Below are positions 6,121 through 11,874 of a DNA stretch of 11,874 bases, piece by piece. The notes under the pieces are model-generated. The model worked only from the letters and a program-made list of their open reading frames with translations. It had not been told where the DNA came from and did not search any database. Every line of letters begins with the position of its first letter. Position 1 is the stretch's first letter. The position numbers were made by a program, and so were the translations under genes. Source of the stretch: Firmicutes bacterium UBA1065. GTDB lineage: Bacteria > Bacillota > Clostridia > Tissierellales > Sedimentibacteraceae. The DNA lies in assembly GCA_002316225.1 (NCBI GenBank), contig DCDC01000197.1, positions 1 to 11,874 on the forward strand, written 5' to 3'.

Positions 6121-8289
6121 TTATAGCTTCAGTTTCTTCAAGGCATCCGCCAAAGCTGTATTTATGTTTTCATCCGATTTCTTGTTCAGCTTGGACAAGT
6201 ATTTGGCTGCTTCCCTGCTTGAAATGGACGTTTTTTCATTTTCCTTCCTTTTCATGAAGGCTGACAACTTTTCCCTGTAGCCGCAGGCACAGACAAAAAT
6301 TCTGCCTTCTCCTTCCCCCTTAAGTTCCAGCTTTTTATGACAATTTGGACACCTTGCATTGCTGATCTGAGAAATATTTTTCCTGTAACCGCATTCCCTG
6401 TTTTTACATACCAGGAAGGTTCCTTTCTTGCCTTTGACTTCTAAGAGGTATTCCTGGCAATTGGGGCACTTTTCCCTAGTTTCATTGTCATGGACGTATT
6501 TTTTATCGCTGTTTTTGATTTCTTTTATGATTAATCTTGTGTAATCGATCATATCATCCAAAAATTTATTTTTGTCCAGATTGCCCTTGGCGATTTCATT
6601 GAGCTTCTGCTCCCATTTTGCAGTCAAAACCGGGGATTTCAAGTCCTCAGGAGCTAACTCCAAAAGCTGTCTTCCCTTGGATGTGGTGTAAATGTATTTA
6701 TCTTTCTTCTCTATAACAAAGCTATTAAAAAGTTTATCGATTATGTCAGCCCTGGTTGCAACCGTACCCAGGCCCCCTGCTTGACCTATAGTCTTTTTAA
6801 GGTCCTTGTCTGCATTTTTCATGTATTTCACCGGGTTTTCCATGGCAGACAGGAGGCTTGCTTCCGTAAACCTTGCAGGAGCTTTTGTTTCCCCTGTTGT
6901 TTTCTTTATTGATGAAATACTTAGAAATCCTTTTTTTAGTTTATTAAGTTCTTCCGCGGCAAGCTCATCCTGGGCTTCTTCATCCTCATAGCTGCCGTAT
7001 ATTTCCTTCCAGCCAGTTTTTAATGTAATCCTGCCTGAGGAAGTAAATTTTTCATTGTTTATTTTGGCTTCTATAATTATTCTTTCATATTCAAAAGGAT
7101 CCGATAAAACTGCAAAAAATCTTTTTACAACCAAATCAAATATTTTTCTTTCCCTGTCCGTCATGTCAGCTAAAACAGCCCTTTGTTCAGTGGGTATTAT
7201 GGCATGATGGTCTGAAACCTTTGAATTGTCTACAAAGTTCTTATTGGGCTTAAGTGGGCTTGAACATATTTTTAATCCTGTTTTGGAATATGGTCCCACA
7301 CTGACTGCCCTTACCCTGTCTTTTAATGTTTCAACAAGGTCATCGGTTAAATACCTTGAATCTGTTCTTGGATAGGTCAAAACCTTATGGCGCTCATACA
7401 GGGCTTGCATTATGGACAAGGTTTCCTTGGCGGAAAAGCCGTATATATTGTTTGCATCCCTCTGCAGTTCTGTCAAATCGTACAAAAGAGGGGCATGTTT
7501 AAGAAGCTTCTTCCTTGATATATCAATAATTTCCAGTCTTTTGCCCTTTAAGCTGTCCATGGTCCTGTCGCATTTTGCTTCGTCAAAAATCCTTTTATCA
7601 TTATTATCATGCCAGGTGAATTTAAAATTGACGGCTGTCACCTCAATGCCGTAATACTTTACGGGCTTAAAATCCCTTATTTCATCTTCCAGGGCCTTAA
7701 TCATGGCAAGGGTGGGAGTCTGTACCCTCCCGCATGATAACTGGGCATTGTACTTGGTCGTCAAAGCCCTTGTGGCATTTATACCTACAATCCAATCAGC
7801 CTGAGCCCTGGCCAGGGCAGATGCATAAAGGGACTCATAGAGACGTCCGTCTTTGAGATTATTGAAACCCTCCCTTATGGCCTTGTCTGTTACGGATGAA
7901 ATCCATAGCCTTTTGATAGGTTTTTTGACACCTGCTTTTTCTATAATCCACCTTGCTACCAATTCCCCTTCTCTTCCGGCATCTGTGGCAATTACGATTT
8001 CTTTTACATCGCTTCGGAGCATCAGTTCTTTCACTGTATTGAACTGCTTCCTTGTCTGTTTGATCACTTCCGTTTTCATTGATTTGGGGATTATGGGCAA
8101 GTCCTCCAATTGCCAGCTTGCATATTTTGAATCGTAGCTTTCCGGGTCTGCCAAGGTAACCAGGTGTCCCAAGGCCCATGTTACGATATTATCTTTTCCT
8201 TCCAGATAGCCGTTTCCTTCTTTATTGCAATTCAATACCCTTCCCAAATCTTTTCCCACTGAAGGTTTTTCTGCCAAAATCAGTCTCAT
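6121..8289 (-). CDS. topB: DNA topoisomerase III (type IA), 722 aa
   Basis: This enzyme cuts and passes single strands, relaxing negative supercoils and resolving recombination or replication intermediates. The Toprim domain begins M-R-L-I-L-A-E-K-P-S (E7) and has A-T-D-A-G-R-E-G-E (101-109; acidic residues D103 and E107). Q-L-S-C-G-R-V-Q-T-P-T (183-193) is the type IA signature. L-T-Y-P-R-T-D-S-R-Y (304-313) contains catalytic Y306. G-L-G-T-V-A-T-R-A-D (506-515) is also typical. The C-terminus has two zinc-ribbon units: C608, C611, C628, C633, and C647, C650, C667, C669, which some TopB proteins lack. The first ATG follows AAAGGT, a modest ribosome site. It heads a topB-ogg operon, with an extended -10 promoter upstream at 8324. 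Confidence 0.95.
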   Translation of the reverse strand: MRLILAEKPSVGKDLGRVLNCNKEGNGYLEGKDNIVTWALGHLVTLADPESYDSKYASWQLEDLPIIPKSMKTEVIKQTRKQFNTVKELMLRSDVKEIVIATDAGREGELVARWIIEKAGVKKPIKRLWISSVTDKAIREGFNNLKDGRLYESLYASALARAQADWIVGINATRALTTKYNAQLSCGRVQTPTLAMIKALEDEIRDFKPVKYYGIEVTAVNFKFTWHDNNDKRIFDEAKCDRTMDSLKGKRLEIIDISRKKLLKHAPLLYDLTELQRDANNIYGFSAKETLSIMQALYERHKVLTYPRTDSRYLTDDLVETLKDRVRAVSVGPYSKTGLKICSSPLKPNKNFVDNSKVSDHHAIIPTEQRAVLADMTDRERKIFDLVVKRFFAVLSDPFEYERIIIEAKINNEKFTSSGRITLKTGWKEIYGSYEDEEAQDELAAEELNKLKKGFLSISSIKKTTGETKAPARFTEASLLSAMENPVKYMKNADKDLKKTIGQAGGLGTVATRADIIDKLFNSFVIEKKDKYIYTTSKGRQLLELAPEDLKSPVLTAKWEQKLNEIAKGNLDKNKFLDDMIDYTRLIIKEIKNSDKKYVHDNETREKCPNCQEYLLEVKGKKGTFLVCKNRECGYRKNISQISNARCPNCHKKLELKGEGEGRIFVCACGYREKLSAFMKRKENEKTSISSREAAKYLSKLNKKSDENINTALADALKKLKL

Positions 8290-8323
8290 TTCTTTACCTT
8301 TAAATTTTATTTTTTCATTACAG

Positions 8324-8332
8324 ATTATATCA
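8324..8332 (-). promoter_or_regulatory. Extended -10 promoter of topB-ogg
   Basis: On the minus strand TGATATAAT (8332-8324) gives a consensus -10 with the TGn extension, 34 bases before the topB ATG. A -35 at 17-18 bases spacing is poor (TATTCA-like), which fits extended -10 promoters. Start predicted near 8317. Confidence 0.6.
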
Positions 8333-8357
8333 TAGGTGTAAGCCCATGAATAAGTTT

Positions 8358-8386
8358 GAGTATATGATTCCGGACACCATATACTC
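8358..8386. repeat. Perfect 9-bp inverted repeat upstream of topB promoter
   Basis: GAGTATATG (8358-8366) and CATATACTC (8378-8386) are exact complements around an 11-base loop. It lies just upstream of the topB -10 region and downstream of the SSB-like gene terminator. No T run follows on either strand, so it is not a typical terminator. A second perfect palindrome, TGAATGCATTCA, lies at 8409-8420. Role unknown; possibly a protein-binding site. Confidence 0.5.
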
Positions 8387-8443
8387 GGCTTGCTTCACAC
8401 CGATACATTGAATGCATTCATTATATCATATCTGTCAAAATTT

Positions 8444-8464
8444 AAAAAGAAACCTTGCGGTTTC
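8444..8464 (-). terminator. Rho-independent terminator after the SSB-like gene
   Basis: On the minus strand GAAACC-GCAA-GGTTTC forms a 6-bp stem closed by a GNRA-type loop, followed by TTTTT and further AT-rich sequence. It starts 14 bases past the stop codon and should separate the SSB-like gene from topB. Confidence 0.75.
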
Positions 8465-8477
8465 CAAATATTTCATA

Positions 8478-9155
8478 TTATGTATCAATTTCCACCTGGT
8501 CTTTTTTTCTGTTGTTGTCAGTCTTTATATGCTCTAACTTGGTAACAGATACCTCATAAGCAGTCCTGGTTTCGTAAGTGTCATTTTCGGTTTTCTTTTG
8601 ATACTTCCTGCTTTGTATCCTTCCCCAAATTTTTATGTGGTCTCCCACCTCCAATTTTTCGCAGTATCTTGCATTTCTCCCCCAGGCTATGCAAGGTATG
8701 TAATCGGACTTGTTGTAGGACCGGTTGACCGCTATTAGCATATCCGTTATTTCCCGGCCGAAGGGGGTTGTTCTGAACTTAGTTTCTTTGCAGAGATACC
8801 CGTTTAGGTAAACCTCATTCGGGTGCCTTTTCAATTCTTCAAGCTCATTTTCATCGGGAACATATATATCTCTTACGAAAATCCTCAGCAAAAGCTTGTT
8901 GCTGGCATTCTCATATCTGTTATAAGACCTGAACTGTCCTTCAAGAACTATATGATTTCCAATGTCCATATTTATATCATTAATTATCCTTTCGGATATA
9001 ATAACAGGCAGGATATCCTTGGTATCGCTTAATCTTGGTACTTCTATAAAAAATTCGTAAAATTTTTCTCCGAAAACTTCATGGCTGAACTCCAATTCAC
9101 TGTGTATTTTACCTACGATTTTTATATAATTGGACTGCATCTGTTTATCAATCAT
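8478..9155 (-). CDS. SSB-like protein with two OB folds
   Basis: This 225-residue cytoplasmic protein is predicted to bind single-stranded DNA. Residues about 10-98 look like a divergent OB fold (Y-I-K-I-V-G-K-I ... N-H-I-V-L-E-G-Q-F-R-S-Y ... L-L-L-R-I-F-V-R-D). Residues 113-208 are a clearer SSB domain: N-E-V-Y-L-N-G-Y-L, R-T-T-P-F-G-R-E-I-T-D-M-L-I-A-V-N-R, D-Y-I-P-C-I-A-W-G-R-N-A, and I-K-I-W-G-R-I-Q-S-R. It ends in a lysine/asparagine-rich tail, ...R-K-K-D-Q-V-E-I-D-T, and lacks the acidic DDDIPF-type tip that normal SSB uses to recruit partners, so it is probably not the main SSB. The start follows GGGGG at about eight bases. It is transcribed divergently from ychF across a 190-base AT-rich gap, and is followed by its own terminator and then topB. 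Confidence 0.82.
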   Translation of the reverse strand: MIDKQMQSNYIKIVGKIHSELEFSHEVFGEKFYEFFIEVPRLSDTKDILPVIISERIINDINMDIGNHIVLEGQFRSYNRYENASNKLLLRIFVRDIYVPDENELEELKRHPNEVYLNGYLCKETKFRTTPFGREITDMLIAVNRSYNKSDYIPCIAWGRNARYCEKLEVGDHIKIWGRIQSRKYQKKTENDTYETRTAYEVSVTKLEHIKTDNNRKKDQVEIDT

Positions 9156-9274
9156 ACATTTTTCCCCCTATATTTGTCTTATATATTTCATTAATATTCA
9201 TTGCCATAAAATATATGCTTTCAAATGCTAAAAAGTTGTCTATTTTTTTCTTAATCTCTGCATATATTTAAACA

Positions 9275-9303
9275 TTGTTTTTTAGAAACCCTTATTATAT
9301 AAT
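9275..9303 (+). promoter_or_regulatory. Sigma-A promoter of ychF
   Basis: TTGTTT (9275-9280), exactly 17 bases, then TATAAT (9298-9303). Start predicted near 9310, giving a leader of about 36 bases that carries the AAAGGA ribosome site before the ychF ATG. The 9156-9345 gap is otherwise AT-rich; no clear promoter could be fixed for the divergent SSB-like gene. Confidence 0.7.
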
Positions 9304-9345
9304 TAAATTATTATCAGGTATATACGAAAGTAAAGGACGGTTATT

Positions 9346-10437
9346 ATGAAATTAGGAATAGTGGGACTTCCAAATGTAGGTAAAAGTACCCTCTTTAATG
9401 CAATAACGGCAGCCGGTGCCGATTCGGCCAATTATCCTTTTTGTACCATAGAACCTAACATAGGGGTTGTGGAGGTTCCGGATAAAAGACTGGATTTTTT
9501 GACTAAGATGAGCAACTCGGAAAGGACGGTTCCAGCAGTCATTGAATTTTTTGATATTGCCGGCCTGGTAAAAGGGGCCAGCAAGGGTGAAGGCTTGGGA
9601 AACAAATTTCTTTCCCACATTAGAGAGGTGGAAGCTATTGTCCATGTGGTGAGATGCTTTGAAGACGAAAACGTAATCCATGTGGAATCAAGCCTGGACC
9701 CGAAAAGAGATATTGAAATAATTGAATTGGAGCTGATTTTGGCAGACCTGGAAGTAATGACGAGACGGCTTGACAAGGTCTCCAAAATGGTCAAAAATGA
9801 CAAGAGCCTGCAGGCAGAGTACGAATTGGTAAAAAAAATTGTCGAAGGTCTGGAAAGTGAAAAGCAGGCCCGCCACCTGACCTATACGGAAGAGGAATTA
9901 AAGCTTTTAAAAACATTTAACTTATTGACTGCAAAACCTGTTTTGTATGTTGCAAATGTGGATGAAAACTACTTTTCAGACCCATCTGCCAATAAATATG
10001 TGGATATTGTAAGAGACCATGCATCGATAGATAATTCTGAAGTAATGGTTATATGCGGCAAAATCGAAGAAGAGCTGTCCCAGTTGGACGAAGATGAAAA
10101 GAGAGAATTCCTGGCGGAGATGGGCCTCGGGGAATCAGGCCTTGACCAGCTCATAAGGATAAGCTACCGCCTCCTGGGTTTAATAAGCTTTTTTACTACG
10201 GGCCCCATGGAATCAAGAGCCTGGACAATTGTTAAAGGCACAAAGGCCCCTCAGGCGGCCGGCAAAATTCACTCGGATATGGAAAGAGGCTTCATCCGTG
10301 CAGAGGTCACAAAATACGACGATGTGGTAAAGTGCGGTTCAATGCTGGCTGCAAGGGAAAAGGGACTGATGAGGCTTGAAGGCAAGGACTATGTAATGGA
10401 AGACGGGGATATAGTTTTCTTCAGGTTTAATGTATAG
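9346..10437 (+). CDS. ychF: YchF/OLA1-family redox-regulated P-loop ATPase/GTPase
   Basis: This universally conserved cytoplasmic Obg-related NTPase associates with ribosomes and, in studied members, is involved in translation and stress response; it prefers ATP. The 363-residue length is typical. G-L-P-N-V-G-K-S (7-14) is the Walker A/G1 motif, with YchF-specific Leu-Pro. D-I-A-G-L-V (70-75) is G3. N-V-D-E (204-207) is the altered G4 that replaces NKxD and accounts for loss of guanine specificity. Residues about 130-190 form a helical coiled-coil insertion. The C-terminal TGS domain covers about 281-363 (F-F-T-T-G-P-M-E-S-R-A-W at 282-293; G-D-I-V-F-F-R-F at 354-361). The ATG is preceded by AAAGGA. 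It has its own promoter and a strong terminator, so it is probably a single-gene unit. Confidence 0.97.
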   Translation: MKLGIVGLPNVGKSTLFNAITAAGADSANYPFCTIEPNIGVVEVPDKRLDFLTKMSNSERTVPAVIEFFDIAGLVKGASKGEGLGNKFLSHIREVEAIVHVVRCFEDENVIHVESSLDPKRDIEIIELELILADLEVMTRRLDKVSKMVKNDKSLQAEYELVKKIVEGLESEKQARHLTYTEEELKLLKTFNLLTAKPVLYVANVDENYFSDPSANKYVDIVRDHASIDNSEVMVICGKIEEELSQLDEDEKREFLAEMGLGESGLDQLIRISYRLLGLISFFTTGPMESRAWTIVKGTKAPQAAGKIHSDMERGFIRAEVTKYDDVVKCGSMLAAREKGLMRLEGKDYVMEDGDIVFFRFNV

Positions 10438-10450
10438 TAATTTTCAGCAT

Positions 10451-10491
10451 AAGAGTTTAGGCAGTATAAATGCCTAAACTCTTTTATTTTT
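10451..10491 (+). terminator. Strong rho-independent terminator of ychF
   Basis: A perfect 13-bp stem AAGAGTTTAGGCA/TGCCTAAACTCTT closes a seven-base loop (10464-10470) and is followed by TTATTTTT. It starts 13 bases after the ychF stop. The T tail overlaps the stop codon of the convergent oxidoreductase gene. On the minus strand the stem is not followed by a T run, so it serves mainly ychF and gives only partial termination for the opposing gene. Confidence 0.92.
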
Positions 10492-11662
10492 ATAATTCGA
10501 TTTTCTTACCCTGTTCGGCTGACAGGTATGCTGCATAAATTATTTTTACAGTGTCTTTTGCCAGTTGGAATCCTGATTTCGGTTCCCTGTTATAGGCAAC
10601 AGCCTCCATAAAATCCTGGATCTCATTTGTGTAACCACGAATAATCTCATCTGAAACGAATGGATTATTCCACCCGGTTTTACTGGGCAGCATTTCAGAA
10701 ATAGGTACATTGTCCAGCCCATCTTCATCAAGAAAGTAAGTGCTCATCAAGTTATTTAATGTCAATGTACAATAAATAGCAGCATCATTGCAATAAAGCT
10801 CTACATAGTTCTTGCTGCCACCAAGCAAGGTGTCAGTAGCTATAACCACAGCCCTTGTACCATCTGAAAATTCAATTATTACGGTCCCGCAATCTTCCAC
10901 ATCATGCGGCCTTGCAGCAATATGCCTATGCTCATAATCAGAAAGGCTTGGAGTGATTCGCGCCATGTCTGCAACAACACTCTTGACTTTAATTTCAACA
11001 TTTCTGGCTTTTGCTTCCTGTTGTTTCAGCCAAAGAATGGCAGAAAGCGGATGTGTTCCGGTACGAATAAAAGTTCCTCCGCCGGTTTTTTCCCATTCGC
11101 CTGCAACCGGTGAACTGGACCCTTTAAGGCTTTCTTCACCCTTCATATATAAAATGCGACTTTTTTTGGCCTGCACGATTTCCGCGGCTTTTAGTATGGC
11201 TGGAGCGTAAACAAAGTTTTCTGCATACATGAAATATTTGTCTGATGCCATAATTGCATCTTCAATCTCTCTGATGTTCTCCAAACATCCTTCATACATC
11301 TTTACTTTTGAAACTCTGTCACCGATTGGTCTTTCATCTTCGGGGTTACCGAAGTATCCGGTCAAAGGTTTTTCGCATATAACATGTTTCCCTGCATTAA
11401 GAGCTTCGATTATTAATTGTGCATGCATATATGGCGGGGTACATATATCAATTACATCCACTTCCGGGTCATTAAGAAGATCATCAAAATTTGCAGTGGT
11501 AAATTCAAATCCGTATCTCTGTTTTGCTGAAGCCAATTCCTCCTGTTTTGCAAAAACCCACTTATACCGAACATTTATGCCGTATACTTTTGTATATCCA
11601 CCCATATGAAGCTCTGTTGCCCGTCCGGCTCCTGCCATTCCAATAGTCACTGTCTTTTTCAT
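10490..11662 (-). CDS. Gfo/Idh/MocA-family NAD(P)-dependent oxidoreductase
   Basis: This is a probable sugar, inositol or sugar-derivative dehydrogenase of 390 residues. The N-terminal Rossmann domain shows I-G-M-A-G-A-G-R-A (7-15), V-D-V-I-D-I-C-T-P-P (68-77), and the family signature C-E-K-P-L-T-G-Y-F (96-104) with the catalytic-type K98. The C-terminal domain has the substrate segment F-I-R-T-G-T-H-P-L-S-A (198-208), with H204 in the position usual for the catalytic histidine. The ATG follows GAGGTGA. It is a single gene with no neighbouring transporter or kinase in the window, so the substrate cannot be read from context. A sigma-A promoter and a LacI/CcpA-type operator lie upstream, suggesting control by carbon source. 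An insertion of about 20 residues after EKPLTGYF (roughly 105-125) appears longer than usual for the family. Confidence 0.9.
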   Translation of the reverse strand: MKKTVTIGMAGAGRATELHMGGYTKVYGINVRYKWVFAKQEELASAKQRYGFEFTTANFDDLLNDPEVDVIDICTPPYMHAQLIIEALNAGKHVICEKPLTGYFGNPEDERPIGDRVSKVKMYEGCLENIREIEDAIMASDKYFMYAENFVYAPAILKAAEIVQAKKSRILYMKGEESLKGSSSPVAGEWEKTGGGTFIRTGTHPLSAILWLKQQEAKARNVEIKVKSVVADMARITPSLSDYEHRHIAARPHDVEDCGTVIIEFSDGTRAVVIATDTLLGGSKNYVELYCNDAAIYCTLTLNNLMSTYFLDEDGLDNVPISEMLPSKTGWNNPFVSDEIIRGYTNEIQDFMEAVAYNREPKSGFQLAKDTVKIIYAAYLSAEQGKKIEL

Positions 11663-11729
11663 AATTCACCTCATTGAAGTTAGTAATTTAATTTTTTTGC
11701 AGACTTGCCCTTTGTCTGTTTAATCAAAA

Positions 11730-11743
11730 TGTAAACGTTTTAT
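11730..11743 (-). promoter_or_regulatory. LacI/CcpA-type operator (cre-like)
   Basis: TGTAAACGTTTTAT on the plus strand matches 11 of 14 positions of the ideal palindrome TGTAAACGTTTACA, including the central AAACGTTT. It is centred about 8-9 bases after the predicted start point of the oxidoreductase promoter, a position where a bound repressor blocks initiation or early elongation. It could be a CcpA site or the site of a dedicated LacI-family regulator outside the window. Confidence 0.65.
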
Positions 11744-11751
11744 TTGAATTT

Positions 11752-11780
11752 ATAATATCACTCAAAATAAAAAATATCAA
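11752..11780 (-). promoter_or_regulatory. Sigma-A promoter of the Gfo/Idh/MocA gene
   Basis: On the minus strand TTGATA (11780-11775), 17 bases, then TATTAT (11757-11752), each one base off consensus, with TGA before the -10 giving an extended -10. Start predicted near 11745; the leader is about 80 bases. Confidence 0.75.
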
Positions 11781-11874
11781 TACTGAATAACAGTACATAC
11801 ATCGAGTTCTACTTATTTTTTCAGGTTTAATGATAAATATTATGGGGACACTCCTCCTTCTTTGGGTACTCTAT
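11781..11874. other. Right-edge region without an assignable gene
   Basis: No gene can be assigned here. A plus-strand frame starts at ATG 11830 and stays open for 15 codons to the edge, translating as a hydrophobic MINIMGTLLLLWVLY, but it has only a weak ribosome site (CAGG). The minus strand contains a GGAGGAGTGTCCCC stretch. A 13-base copy of a sequence from the ychF 3' end lies at 11820-11832. Confidence 0.3.

Noticed and set aside
6806..8179. Several open frames overlapping topB on both strands.
   Set aside because: topB shows every family motif across its length, so these frames are by-products of its composition.
8358..8386. The 9-bp inverted repeat as a terminator of the SSB-like gene.
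   Set aside because: No T run follows on either strand, and a better terminator with a GCAA loop lies at 8444-8464.
1..11874. CRISPR array, insertion sequence, prophage or toxin-antitoxin locus.
   Set aside because: No spaced repeats, transposase or integrase motifs, or small paired genes of such types were seen on either strand.

Overview
The window looks like chromosomal DNA from a low-GC Gram-positive anaerobe, most likely class Clostridia. The reasons are AT-rich intergenic DNA, strong AAGGAGG-type ribosome binding sites, consensus sigma-A promoters (TTGACA-17-TATAAT), short hairpin-plus-U terminators, and a gene set (NiaR/NiaX, clostridial-type Ogg, a two-OB-fold SSB-like protein) typical of that group. 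There are ten protein-coding genes (one cut by the left edge) and one tRNA gene. All but two of the protein genes are on the minus strand. No insertion sequence, CRISPR array or phage gene was seen.

Region by region: (1) 1-1588 is an acyltransferase operon: a YghO-like GNAT protein whose TGA overlaps the ATG of a second acyltransferase-like gene that runs off the left edge, with its own extended -10 promoter. (2) 1591-3055 is a niacin module: a tRNA-Pro(CGG) with a consensus promoter and a terminator, then niaR (niacin-sensing repressor), then niaX (niacin ECF transporter S component). niaX has its own consensus promoter, and a tandem TGTC-N2-GACA operator lies just past the start point, so niaR and niaX probably form a feedback loop. 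(3) 3206-5100 holds a small Ig-fold-like protein of unknown function, convergent with selO; the two genes share the bases of their TAA stop codons. (4) 5186-9155 is a DNA-maintenance run on the minus strand: an SSB-like protein with two OB folds, then topB (topoisomerase III), then ogg (8-oxoguanine glycosylase), with selO further downstream. (5) 9275-10491 carries ychF on the plus strand with a promoter and a strong terminator. (6) 10490-11780 is a Gfo/Idh/MocA oxidoreductase with a sigma-A promoter and a LacI/CcpA-type operator just after the start point.

Most of the window is ordinary core genome. The points that most deserve a second look are the niaX operator architecture, the position of niaR right behind a tRNA terminator with no visible promoter, the coupled acyltransferase pair, the small Ig-like gene that shares stop codons with selO, and the SSB-like protein without an acidic tail. 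I did not find convincing evidence of an entirely new multi-gene system.
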